Below are positions 1 to 6,271 of a stretch of DNA of 7,681 bases, piece by piece. The notes below the pieces were generated by a model, which was given only the letters and a program-made list of their open reading frames with translations, was not told the origin of the DNA and ran no database searches. Position 1 is the first letter of the stretch; each line of letters opens with the position of its first letter. The position numbers and the translations under genes are program-made. The DNA comes from Sedimenticola sp. (lineage in GTDB: Bacteria; Pseudomonadota; Gammaproteobacteria; Chromatiales; Chromatiaceae), in contig JALWGP010000329.1 in assembly GCA_027038775.1 (NCBI GenBank), positions 1 to 7,681 of the forward strand, in the 5' to 3' direction.

Positions 1-489
1 GATCTCTACTACCGGCTGAACGTCATCGAGCTCACCATGCCCTCCCTGCGGGAAAGGCCCGAGGACATCCCGGAACTGATCCGGCACCTGCTCGACTCCA
101 TCGCCCGCAACTACCAGCAACCGCCTCCCCGGATCGAGGCGGACGCCCTGCAGGCACTGCAGGGCTACCGCTTCCCCGGCAACGTGCGGGAACTGGAGAA
201 CATCCTGGAGCGCGCCTTCGCCCTGTGCGAAGAGGGGGTCATCCGCCGGGAGGATCTCGGGCCCCTCTCCGAGGCCGGCGTTCCGGCCGCCGCGACGACC
301 GGCTCCTGCGCCCGCGGACCCGAGGAGAACCTGGAGGACTACCTGGCGCGCATCGAGCGGGAGGCGCTGGAGGAGGCGCTGGCCGCCTGCCGCTGGAACA
401 AGACCGCCGCGGCCAAGCGGCTCGGCATCAGCTTCCGCTCCCTGCGTTACCGCCTGTCGAAGCTGGGCCTGGACCAGCAGGAAGAGTAG
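1..489 (+). CDS. pilR: Sigma-54-dependent response regulator, PilR-like, C-terminal part (5' end outside window)
   Basis: The frame is open from the first base and ends at TAG 487-489, giving the last 162 residues of an NtrC-family activator; the receiver domain and Walker motifs lie outside the window. Visible are the end of the AAA+ domain (YYRLNVIEL and LRERPEDIP, residues 3-24, then the sensor II stretch PGNVRELEN at 59-67), a linker, and a Fis-type helix-turn-helix (about 132-157) reading WNKTAAAKRLGISFRSLRYR. This HTH, preceded by LEDYLARIEREALEEAL, is very close to what I know of PilR, which works with the kinase PilS to activate sigma-54 transcription of type IV pilin. No pilS or pilA is visible to confirm this, so another NtrC-type regulator remains possible. 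The last 62 bases overlap the end of the opposing deacetylase gene. Confidence 0.85.
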   Translation, partial: DLYYRLNVIELTMPSLRERPEDIPELIRHLLDSIARNYQQPPPRIEADALQALQGYRFPGNVRELENILERAFALCEEGVIRREDLGPLSEAGVPAAATTGSCARGPEENLEDYLARIEREALEEALAACRWNKTAAAKRLGISFRSLRYRLSKLGLDQQEE

Positions 490-1408
490 TCACCGCCTCC
501 AGCACCGCGCACCACGCATTGGCCAGGTTGCGCCGGTCGTACCCGCCGCCGCCCAAGATCAGCAGCGGAACCCCCATTTCGGCCAGCGACCGGGCGACCC
601 CGGCATGGGTCGCCGGCGAAAGAGCGAGATGCGTGATGGGATCCCCCGCGATGCTGTCCGCGCCCGCCTGGAGAATGAGAAACTCCGGCCGGTGACGCCG
701 AAGGAAGGCCTCGGCCCGGGGCCACAGCTTGCCGAACAGCTCGTCGTTCGCCTCCGGCGGCAGCGGCACGTTCATCTTACGGCCCGCCCCCGCGCCCCGG
801 CCCGTCTCTGTGGCCGAACCGGTGCCGGGGTAGAGGAAGCGGCCATCCTCGTGGAAATCGACGAAGATCACCTCCGGGTCCGCCTCGAAGGCGTAGAAGA
901 CGCCATCCCCGTGATGGGCGTCGATGTCCACGTAGCCGACCCGTTCCACGCCACACCGCTGGCGGAGGTATTCGATGGCGATGCCGCAGTCGTTGATGGC
1001 GCAGAAGCCGGCGGCCCCATCCCTGCGGGCGTGGTGCAGGCCGGCGATGGGCACGAAGGCGTGTGCGCAGCGCCCCTCCACCAGCGCCTCGACCGCATCA
1101 CACACGGTGCCGGCCACGGTGAGCGCCGCCTCCCGGATCCCCCTGAAGGCGGGGGTGTCGCCCTGGTCGAGGAACCCGCTTCCCGTCCGGGACTTCTCCT
1201 CCAGTAAAGCAAGATAGCGGGGCGTGTGAAACAGGAGGAGCAGACCGGGGCTTCCCGCCACGGGCTGCCGGAGCTCCACGCGCCGGTCCAGTTTCCTGCG
1301 CAGGAACTCCCGCTCGAAGGCCACCATGCGGTCATTGCCGAAGGGGTGGCCTTCCCCGAACCCGTAACGGGCCAGCTCCTCACCGAGGTAGACCCAGGTG
1401 GCATCCAT
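428..1408 (-). CDS. Histone deacetylase family protein (AcuC / acetylpolyamine amidohydrolase-like)
   Basis: A 326-residue zinc-dependent deacetylase of the arginase/deacetylase fold, about the usual length of bacterial single-domain members. Its active site looks intact: the tandem histidines H125-H126 in LHHARRDGAAGFCAIND, zinc ligands D163 and H165 in DIDAHHGDGV, third ligand D256 in GADSIAGDP, and transition-state tyrosine Y290 in GGGGYDRRNLANAW. The N-terminus (YLGEELARYGFGEGHPFGNDR) also fits the family. Bacterial members remove acetyl groups from acetyl-CoA synthetase, polyamines or other amides; nothing here identifies the substrate. No signal peptide is seen, so it is probably cytoplasmic. 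The ATG at 1408 has no good Shine-Dalgarno sequence, but homology begins at once. It lies 40 bases behind the YSC84-like gene on the same strand, so readthrough expression is possible. Its tail, from about residue 306, is low-complexity and lies antisense to the pilR HTH codons. Confidence 0.88.
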   Translation of the reverse strand: MDATWVYLGEELARYGFGEGHPFGNDRMVAFEREFLRRKLDRRVELRQPVAGSPGLLLLFHTPRYLALLEEKSRTGSGFLDQGDTPAFRGIREAALTVAGTVCDAVEALVEGRCAHAFVPIAGLHHARRDGAAGFCAINDCGIAIEYLRQRCGVERVGYVDIDAHHGDGVFYAFEADPEVIFVDFHEDGRFLYPGTGSATETGRGAGAGRKMNVPLPPEANDELFGKLWPRAEAFLRRHRPEFLILQAGADSIAGDPITHLALSPATHAGVARSLAEMGVPLLILGGGGYDRRNLANAWCAVLEAVTTLPAGPGPASTGGNAGSGS

Positions 1409-1415
1409 GGGAAGA

Positions 1416-1437
1416 GCGCCCCGCCGAGGCGGGGCGC
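1416..1437 (-). terminator. GC-rich hairpin, probable terminator of the YSC84-like gene
   Basis: GCGCCCCGCC (1416-1425) is perfectly complementary to GGCGGGGCGC (1428-1437), so a stem of up to ten pairs, realistically nine with a four-base loop, can form. It starts 11 bases past the stop of the YSC84-like gene on the minus strand and is followed by TCTTCCC, a poor U-tract. Position suggests intrinsic termination or transcript-end protection. Because it ends only about seven bases before the deacetylase ATG, it could also limit translation of that gene on a readthrough message. Confidence 0.55.
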
Positions 1438-1448
1438 AGCGAACAAGG

Positions 1449-2021
1449 TCAGTTTCTGGGCGTGTAGGTGAACTTCTGGCCGCTGACGGTGGCCTCGTAC
1501 ATCAGTCCTCCCTTGGGAATGATGAAGGTCGCCATCCCCTTGTTGTACCGGTTGCCCATGGTCTCCGCGTTGTTCGGGCCGCCACTGACGGTGGCCGAGC
1601 TGCCGGCGGTGGTGGCCTGGGCTTGCGCTGCTGCAGTGATCACCACGACGCCGGCTCCGGCCCCGAACTCGAAGTTGCCGCTGGTGAATTCACGGAAGGC
1701 GCGCTCATCCTCGAAGAAGACGATTTCGCTGAAGGCCTGCCCCCCCAGCTGGAAACCGAGGGAGACCTGGGTCACCGAGCTATCCCCCACGTAGCGCCCC
1801 TGGGCATAGACCCGCCCCTTTCCGTAGGCGCCGCCCACGCCGATGCCACCCTTGCCCACGGTGGGAAACACCGCATACCCATAGCTGGTCTCGAAAAACC
1901 TCGCACTGGCATCGGCATCCTTGAACATGCGAATGGCGGCCTCGTACTCGTCCGCCAGCGCCAAGCCGGCAACCATCATCAACACCATGGACACTACCGA
2001 TCTCACAATCGTCGTTCTCAT
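1449..2021 (-). CDS. Secreted YSC84/SYLF-domain lipid-binding-type protein
   Basis: The product is 190 residues. A typical Sec signal peptide (MRTTIVRSVVSMVLMMVAGLALA) probably is cut after A23, placing the mature protein in the periplasm or on the outer membrane. The mature part shows the YSC84/SYLF pattern: FFETSYGYAVFPTVGKGGIGVGGAYGKGRVY (about 42-72), then SLGFQLGGQAFSEIVFFEDERAF (87-109), a glycine/alanine-rich segment with GAGAGVVVITAAAQAQA, and a closing PKGGLMYEATVSGQKFTY. Eukaryotic SYLF domains bind phosphoinositides; the bacterial role is not settled. The frame stays open up to 2396, but that extension crosses the tRNA gene, whereas the ATG at 2021 begins the signal peptide and has AGGGG eight bases upstream (2030-2034). 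A candidate promoter lies at 2064-2092. Confidence 0.85.
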   Translation of the reverse strand: MRTTIVRSVVSMVLMMVAGLALADEYEAAIRMFKDADASARFFETSYGYAVFPTVGKGGIGVGGAYGKGRVYAQGRYVGDSSVTQVSLGFQLGGQAFSEIVFFEDERAFREFTSGNFEFGAGAGVVVITAAAQAQATTAGSSATVSGGPNNAETMGNRYNKGMATFIIPKGGLMYEATVSGQKFTYTPRN

Positions 2022-2063
2022 CACCTTATCCCCTGAAAGTCGATTCACAACCAGACGCCGGCC

Positions 2064-2092
2064 ATTGGAGCAGAGGCCCCGCCACTTTGCAA
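2064..2092 (-). promoter_or_regulatory. Candidate sigma-70 promoter of the YSC84-like gene
   Basis: On the minus strand TTGCAA (2087-2092) stands as the -35 box, 17 bases before TCCAAT (2064-2069) as the -10 box. The latter is preceded by TGC, an extended -10 signature. The implied start near 2057 gives a leader of about 36 bases. Both boxes match consensus at only four of six positions, so this is a moderate prediction. Confidence 0.4.
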
Positions 2093-2113
2093 TCACCCGC
2101 CGGAAATTTCGGG

Positions 2114-2126
2114 TATAATCCACCTC
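2114..2126 (+). promoter_or_regulatory. Promoter -10 box of tRNA-Arg
   Basis: A perfect TATAAT (2114-2119) lies 12 bases before the mature tRNA and is followed by the GC-rich stretch CCACCTCCCC, the kind of discriminator typical of stringently controlled stable-RNA promoters. The expected start is near 2126, leaving a 5' leader of about six bases. No convincing -35 box lies at 16-19 bases; the nearest, TTGCAA at 2087-2092, is 21 bases away. Confidence 0.65.
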
Positions 2127-2131
2127 CCCAA

Positions 2132-2208
2132 CCGCCCCTAGCTCAGCTGGATAGAGCGCAGCCCTCCGGAGGCTGAGGTCAGAGGTTCGAATCCTCTGGG
2201 GCGGGCCA
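2132..2208 (+). tRNA. tRNA-Arg (anticodon CCG)
   Basis: A complete 77-base cloverleaf. The acceptor stem is CCGCCCC (2132-2138) with GGGGCGG (2198-2204), the discriminator is G2205 and CCA is encoded (2206-2208). The D arm is GCTC/GAGC (2141-2157), the anticodon stem CAGCC/GGCTG (2159-2175) with loop CTCCGGA and anticodon CCG at 2166-2168, the variable loop AGGTC, and the T arm AGAGG-TTCGAAT-CCTCT (2181-2197). It reads arginine codon CGG, which is useful in a GC-rich genome. It converges on soxA; the 64 bases between them hold only a weak GGCA/TGCC hairpin. Confidence 0.97.
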
Positions 2209-2272
2209 TGCATTCCCACGAAGTCACCACCCCAGGCACTTCCCCTGCCCCGCTTTCCGGCTCCGGCCCTGC

Positions 2273-3040
2273 TCACTCGCGTATGGCCGGGGTCTCGATC
2301 TTCAGCCCGTTGCCGCGCGCGGTGACATAGATCTCCAGGTTGATGTACTCGTCCGACCCCGGCAGGAAGGGCTCGGCCCGGAAGGAGGCGAGGCACTCGC
2401 TGAACCTGCGGTGCAGGCTGGTGACACGGCTGGTGGAGAGACGGTAGACGGGAAAGCCGTTGCTCTGCCCCTGGTTCAGGATCTGACCGCGCAGCCAGGC
2501 GCCCCGGTGCTGATCGTGGCAGTGGTAGCAGGCCATGTCGAGCTGGCCGAAACGCTGGTGGTAGAGCCGCTCCCCCTCGCGAAAGAAAGGTTCCATGGGG
2601 CCGTCGGTCTGCACCTGGATCTCTTCGCCACGCGCCAGGTAACGGACATAGGTCTCCAGCCCCACCAGCTCCCTGCAGTCGTAGACGTAGGGGAAGTTAT
2701 CCATGCGCTCCTCCCAGCAGATGTTGATCTGCTCCTGGAGCGTGACGGGGCGCTCCTGCTCCTCGCTGTACCGCGGGAAGGTGGCAATCCTGCGCTTGTC
2801 CAGCCGGACGCCCTCTGCGCCGTGGCAGTCCGCGCAGCTGTGGCCCTCCTCGTCGGGACGGTGGAACAGCTGGCGGCCGTACTCCACCGTCTCCATGCCG
2901 GGGTTGGCGAACTCGTCCTCCTGCATCTGCCGGGTCTCCTCCGAGAGGAAGGCGCTGCCCGACACGGGTTCGAAGCCGGGGTCCCAGGCCTGGGCGGCAG
3001 CTGCCGCCAGCAGTGCAGGGAGCAGCGTCCAGCGGATCAC
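2273..3040 (-). CDS. soxA: Diheme c-type cytochrome SoxA, sulfur-oxidation L-cysteine S-transferase subunit
   Basis: With SoxX this subunit forms the periplasmic SoxAX cytochrome that oxidatively couples thiosulfate to the carrier cysteine of SoxYZ. The 255-residue product starts with a Sec signal peptide probably cut after AQA (residue 18). SoxA hallmarks follow: SGSAFLSEETRQMQEDEFANPGM (28-49), heme motif C69-A-D-C72-H73, then C108 in INICWEERMDNFPY, which in diheme SoxA is the distal ligand of heme 1. The second heme motif is C171-Y-H-C174-H175 and C216 in SECLASFRAEPF is the position of the active-site cysteine persulfide. Having two CxxCH motifs makes it the diheme type. C122 is an additional cysteine. 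The start is GTG at 3040, overlapping the soxX stop by four bases (GTGA). Confidence 0.95.
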   Translation of the reverse strand: MIRWTLLPALLAAAAAQAWDPGFEPVSGSAFLSEETRQMQEDEFANPGMETVEYGRQLFHRPDEEGHSCADCHGAEGVRLDKRRIATFPRYSEEQERPVTLQEQINICWEERMDNFPYVYDCRELVGLETYVRYLARGEEIQVQTDGPMEPFFREGERLYHQRFGQLDMACYHCHDQHRGAWLRGQILNQGQSNGFPVYRLSTSRVTSLHRRFSECLASFRAEPFLPGSDEYINLEIYVTARGNGLKIETPAIRE

Positions 3041-3534
3041 TTCTCCCCCTCCTTCAGGGTCATCAGGTAGGCCACCACGTCCTCCACTTCCTGGGGAGAG
3101 AGAATGGTCCTGCCGCGCCAGGCCTCGGCCACACGGTGGAAATGTTTCGGGTCCCGATAGTAGCCGGGCATGATGGTGGCCGGATTGAGCCGTTTCTCGT
3201 CCACCACGCGCAGCCGGATCTGGCCCTCGGTGAGGCGCGACGCAATCCCGTACAGGGAGGGCCCCACGGTGCCGTGGAACTCCTCTTCCGGGATGGGAAG
3301 ACGATGGCAGGCCAGGCAGTTCCCCTTGGAACGATCGATCACCAGCCGCCGTCCGCGGGTGGCGTCTCCCTTCAACCCGGCCAACGGCTCAGGGATCGCG
3401 TATCCCACCTGCCGCCACTGCACATACGGCTCCGCCAGCGCGCAGGAAGCAGACAAGAGCAGCAGGAAAGCGGGCAGAGACCTGCTCACCGGCTTCGAAC
3501 CTCGCACCACATGGCGAAAATCGCGCCCCCGCAT
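3037..3534 (-). CDS. soxX: Monoheme c-type cytochrome SoxX
   Basis: This is the small heme subunit of SoxAX, which passes electrons from SoxA on to a respiratory cytochrome. From ATG 3534 the product is 165 residues: a basic n-region, hydrophobic core [15 protein letters not shown] and probable Sec cleavage after A34, then one heme site C73-L-A-C76-H77 in a [10 protein letters not shown] context, [11 protein letters not shown] (90-100), and the [10 protein letters not shown] segment (117-126) whose M122 is the likely sixth heme ligand. The C-terminal [16 protein letters not shown] is the usual last cytochrome helix. The start is uncertain. ATG 3534 has GAGA six bases upstream, ATG 3540 is two codons earlier, and in-frame GTG codons lie a little downstream. 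The frame is open to 3723, but that extension is not like SoxX. It is the first gene of a soxX-soxA pair. Confidence 0.92.
   Translation of the reverse strand: MRGRDFRHVVRGSKPVSRSLPAFLLLLSASCALAEPYVQWRQVGYAIPEPLAGLKGDATRGRRLVIDRSKGNCLACHRLPIPEEEFHGTVGPSLYGIASRLTEGQIRLRVVDEKRLNPATIMPGYYRDPKHFHRVAEAWRGRTILSPQEVEDVVAYLMTLKEGEK
3048..3054 (-). promoter_or_regulatory. Strong ribosome binding site deciding the GTG start of soxA
   Basis: On the minus strand AAGGAGG lies seven bases before the GTG at 3040. It is embedded in the last codons of soxX (which encode KEGEK). Together with the GTGA overlap it fixes the soxA start and indicates translational coupling of SoxX and SoxA. Confidence 0.85.
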
Positions 3535-3618
3535 CAGCATTCTCGGTCGTTCTATTCTGGCATCTTCCACGTCCCCTTGCATGCCATCCGAAGAAACCCG
3601 GCAGGCGACACCCTCTTC

Positions 3619-3627
3619 TGATACACT
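3619..3627 (+). promoter_or_regulatory. Candidate extended -10 promoter for the helicase gene
   Basis: TGA followed by TACACT (3622-3627) fits an extended -10 element with four of six consensus bases. No -35 match is found at the right spacing. A start near 3634 would give a leader of about 130 bases. No promoter for the divergent soxX could be recognised with any confidence in this 230-base region. Confidence 0.3.
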
Positions 3628-3629
3628 GC

Positions 3630-3676
3630 GCGCTCCCCGGATGCCGACCGGTTTGCACTCCCTCCCGGGGAGGCGC
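3630..3676 (+). other. Inverted repeat in the soxX-helicase intergenic region
   Basis: GCGCTCCCCGG (3630-3640) pairs with CCGGGGAG-G-CGC (3665-3676), giving eleven pairs with one bulged G and a 24-base loop. An alternative smaller hairpin CCTCC-CGG-GGAGG sits at 3661-3673 and competes for the same bases. If the promoter proposed at 3619-3627 is right, the inner eight pairs form a stem at the extreme 5' end of the helicase mRNA. It could equally be a protein-binding site between the divergent genes. Confidence 0.45.
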
Positions 3677-3679
3677 ACC

Positions 3680-3702
3680 TTCCGCTTCCCCTTTCCGCTT
3701 CC
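3680..3702 (+). repeat. Short tandem pyrimidine repeat
   Basis: TTCCGCTTCC occurs twice, at 3680-3689 and 3693-3702, with a period of 13 bases, within a stretch of about 35 bases with almost no A on this strand (roughly 3678-3712). It lies in the presumed helicase leader, upstream of soxX on the other strand. It may be simple low-complexity drift. Confidence 0.5.
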
Positions 3703-3764
3703 GCCCGTTCCAGGCCCGGCCACACAGACGCCACCCGACGGGCTGCACCAGAGATTCCCCCATC

Positions 3765-5033
3765 ATGAAATTCGACGATCTTGGCCTTTCGGCCGGACTC
3801 CTGCGCGCCATCGGCGAACAGGGATACACCACACCCACCCCGATCCAGCACCTGGCCATTCCCCCGATCCTCCAGGGCAAGGACCTGATGGCGGCCGCCC
3901 AGACCGGCACCGGAAAGACCGCGGCCTTCCTCCTGCCCCTGCTGCAACGCATGGAGAGCTCGCCGCCGGGGAAAAAACCGGGTCCCCCGCAGGCACTGGT
4001 GTTGACGCCCACGCGAGAACTGGCTGCCCAGGTAACCCGGAATGCAGAAGCCCTGGGGCACCACCTCCCGCTGCGCACCGCCGTGGTCTTCGGCGGTGTG
4101 AAGATCGCCCCCCAGGCCAGGCAACTCCGGCAAGGGGTCGCCCTGCTGGTGGCCACCCCGGGGCGTCTGCTCGACCACGCGCGGCAGGGCAACCTGGATC
4201 TCTCCCGGGTGAAGACGCTGGTGCTGGACGAGGCCGACCGCATGCTCGACATGGGCTTCATCCACGACATCCGCAGGCTGCTGGCCCTGCTTCCGCCCAC
4301 CAGGGAGCGGCAGAACCTCCTCTTTTCGGCCACTTTCTCGAACGAGATCAGGAATCTCGCCCGCGGACTGATGAATCACCCCGAGATGGTGGAAGCGGGC
4401 ACACCCAACACCGCCACGCCCCGGGTCTCGCAAGTGGTCCATCCGGTAGACCGCCGGCGCAAGCGCGAACTGCTCAGCCACATGATCGGTTCCCGGCAGT
4501 GGCAGCAGGTGCTGGTCTTCACCCGTACCCGCCACGGAGCCAACCGGCTGGCGCGGCAACTGGAGCAGGATGGCCTGAGCACCGCCGCCATCCACGGAAA
4601 CAAGAGCCAGGGCGCACGCACCCGGGCGCTGGCCGGCTTCAAGGCAGGACGGATCCGCGTGCTGGTGGCCACCGACATTGCAGCGCGCGGCCTCGACATC
4701 GACGATCTGCCCCGGGTGGTGAACTTCGAACTGCCCGACACAGCCGAGGATTACGTGCACCGGATCGGCCGTACCGGGCGGGCCGGACGGGAGGGAGAGG
4801 CCATCTCCCTCGTCTGCACCGAAGAACGGAAACAGCTGGCCGACATCGAACGGTTGCTCAGGCAGAGGATTCCCCACGAAGCACTCGAGGGCTACGAGCC
4901 GTCGACCTCCCTTCGGCCACGCCCCACAGGAGAAGAGAAGAGACGTTCGCGGAAAGCCGGGACACAAAGCAAGGCTCCGCGGAAGGGTCGCCCCGCTGCC
5001 CGGCGCACGACAACCGGCGGCGCCCGGTTCTGA
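3765..5033 (+). CDS. rhlE: DEAD-box ATP-dependent RNA helicase, RhlE-like
   Basis: A 422-residue cytoplasmic RNA helicase acting in ribosome assembly or RNA turnover. All family motifs are present in order: upstream F3 and Q motif GYTTPTPIQ (20-28), motif I AQTGTGKT (45-52), Ia PTRELAAQ (82-89), GG at 110-111, Ib TPGR (131-134), II DEAD (155-158), III SAT (188-190), IV VLVFTRT (249-255), [12 protein letters not shown] (302-312) and [12 protein letters not shown] (332-341). The tail after about residue 380 is basic and low-complexity ([18 protein letters not shown]), as in RhlE/SrmB proteins, and probably holds RNA. Motif context such as [12 protein letters not shown] and [13 protein letters not shown] favours RhlE over DbpA, SrmB or CsdA. 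There is no clear Shine-Dalgarno sequence before ATG 3765. A long structured leader precedes it, and the mla-type operon follows after 62 bases. Confidence 0.93.
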   Translation: MKFDDLGLSAGLLRAIGEQGYTTPTPIQHLAIPPILQGKDLMAAAQTGTGKTAAFLLPLLQRMESSPPGKKPGPPQALVLTPTRELAAQVTRNAEALGHHLPLRTAVVFGGVKIAPQARQLRQGVALLVATPGRLLDHARQGNLDLSRVKTLVLDEADRMLDMGFIHDIRRLLALLPPTRERQNLLFSATFSNEIRNLARGLMNHPEMVEAGTPNTATPRVSQVVHPVDRRRKRELLSHMIGSRQWQQVLVFTRTRHGANRLARQLEQDGLSTAAIHGNKSQGARTRALAGFKAGRIRVLVATDIAARGLDIDDLPRVVNFELPDTAEDYVHRIGRTGRAGREGEAISLVCTEERKQLADIERLLRQRIPHEALEGYEPSTSLRPRPTGEEKRRSRKAGTQSKAPRKGRPAARRTTTGGARF

Positions 5034-5095
5034 GGAGCGCTCTCCCGTGATAAGCTGAACCGAAAAAGGGAGCTCGGGGCCTTCCGGGGAACAGC

Positions 5096-6271
5096 ATGCC
5101 CACCAGCCAGATCGAGGGAGCCGTCACGGAAACGAAAGAGCCGCCTGCCCGGTTGCGCCTGGAACGGGAAGGCCGGCAGTGGCTGCTGCACGCCTCGGGG
5201 CGATGGACGGCGGACCGGCTCGACACCGTGGTCGAGACCCTGAAGAAGGCGCCCGGCAGGCTGCGCGACGCGCCCGTCACCTGGGACTTCTCCGGCATCA
5301 CCCAGATGGACTCGGCGGGCATGATGCTCTACCTCCACTACCGCGACGAGCTGGCCCGGCGCGGCTGCCGCCAGGCGGTCACCGGCCGCAGCAAGGAGCA
5401 GGAGCAGCTCGAGGCGCTGCTGCTGCGCCATCTTCCCGAGACCACTCCGAGGCCAGCCTCCCTGGGCAGCCGCCTGCTCCGCCCCCTGGAGAACCTGGGT
5501 CGCAGCACACTCCACGGCGCCCGGGACCTGCGCCTCTTCCTGGAGTTCCTGGGCGAGAACTTCGCGGTGCTGGCACACGCCCTGGCACACCCGTTCTCCA
5601 TCCGCTTCGACGCCATCGCCAAGAACATCGAGGACGCGGGCGTACGCGCCCTGCCCATCATCACCCTCACCAGTTTCCTCATCGGCGTGGTCATCGCCTA
5701 CCAAGGGGCGGTGCAGCTGCAGAAATTCGGTGCCAACGTCTTCATCGTGGACATGATCGGCATCTCGGTGACGCGGGAGCTGGCGCCGCTCATCACCGCC
5801 ATCGTGGTGGCGGGCCGCACCGGTTCCTCCTACACCGCCCAGCTGGGGGTGATGAAGATCACCGAGGAGATCGACGCCATGCGCGTCATGGGCTTCGAGC
5901 CGCAGCGGTTCCTGGTGCTGCCGCGCATCATTGCGCTGATGATCGCCCTGCCGCTGATGATCTTCTACGCCGACATCATCGGCATCTTCGGCGGCATGGT
6001 GGTGGCCAACCTGCACCTGAACCTCTCCTGGAGCGAGTTCGTCCACCGGCTGCAGAACGTGGTGGAGGTGAAACACTTCTGGATCGGCATCGTCAAGGGT
6101 CCCTTCTTCGCCTGGCTCATCGCCGTGGTGGGCTGCTTCCGCGGGCTGCAGGTGTCGCGCGACACCGAGAGCATCGGCTACTACACCACCATCAGCGTGG
6201 TGAACGCCATCTTCCTGGTGATCGCCTGTGACGCCCTCTTCTCCGTCGTCTTCACGGAGCTCGGAATATGA
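5096..6271 (+). CDS. mlaE: STAS domain-MlaE fusion, lipid ABC transporter permease
   Basis: A 391-residue inner-membrane permease of a Mla-type phospholipid transporter. Residues about 18-112 form a STAS domain with the WDFSGITQMDSAGMM strand-helix (D72-S73-A74-G75), the job done in E. coli by the separate MlaB. After a linker the MlaE domain begins around 140: an interface helix, hydrophobic segments near 187-205, 229-247, 281-305 and 365-385, GRTGSSYTAQLGVMKITEEIDAMRVMGF (240-267) containing the conserved EIDAM coupling stretch, and a C-terminal YTTISVVNAIFLVIACD. The fusion is known in many Proteobacteria and is therefore a variant, not a novelty. A weak GGGGA lies four bases before ATG 5096. 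It opens the operon with mlaF and mlaD. Only 62 bases separate it from rhlE, with no clear terminator, so readthrough is possible. Confidence 0.92.
   Translation: MPTSQIEGAVTETKEPPARLRLEREGRQWLLHASGRWTADRLDTVVETLKKAPGRLRDAPVTWDFSGITQMDSAGMMLYLHYRDELARRGCRQAVTGRSKEQEQLEALLLRHLPETTPRPASLGSRLLRPLENLGRSTLHGARDLRLFLEFLGENFAVLAHALAHPFSIRFDAIAKNIEDAGVRALPIITLTSFLIGVVIAYQGAVQLQKFGANVFIVDMIGISVTRELAPLITAIVVAGRTGSSYTAQLGVMKITEEIDAMRVMGFEPQRFLVLPRIIALMIALPLMIFYADIIGIFGGMVVANLHLNLSWSEFVHRLQNVVEVKHFWIGIVKGPFFAWLIAVVGCFRGLQVSRDTESIGYYTTISVVNAIFLVIACDALFSVVFTELGI

Noticed and set aside
2132..2272. tRNA-Arg as an integration site for a mobile element
   Set aside because: No integrase, no direct repeat of the tRNA 3' end and only ordinary chromosomal genes are visible nearby.
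2022..2396. N-terminal extension of the YSC84-like protein up to 2396
   Set aside because: It would translate the antisense of the tRNA gene and part of soxA, while a signal peptide and ribosome binding site mark the start at 2021.
3432..3462. Possible lipoprotein signal (LLLLSASC) in SoxX
   Set aside because: The residue three before the cysteine is Ser, not Leu/Val/Ile, and a normal Sec site ALA|EP follows three residues later.
3552..4967. Long minus-strand open frame of 471 codons opposite the helicase
   Set aside because: It lies antisense to a complete DEAD-box gene with every motif, shows no recognisable domain, and is expected from stop-poor GC-rich DNA.
3170..5050. Plus-strand open frame of 626 codons across soxX and the helicase
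   Set aside because: It is antisense to soxX and then out of frame with the helicase; the product is low-complexity Pro/Arg/Gly text.
5034..5095. Promoter or terminator between rhlE and mlaE
   Set aside because: GTGATAAGCT and the GAGCGCTC palindrome are present, but neither gives acceptable -35/-10 spacing nor a stem followed by a T-tract.
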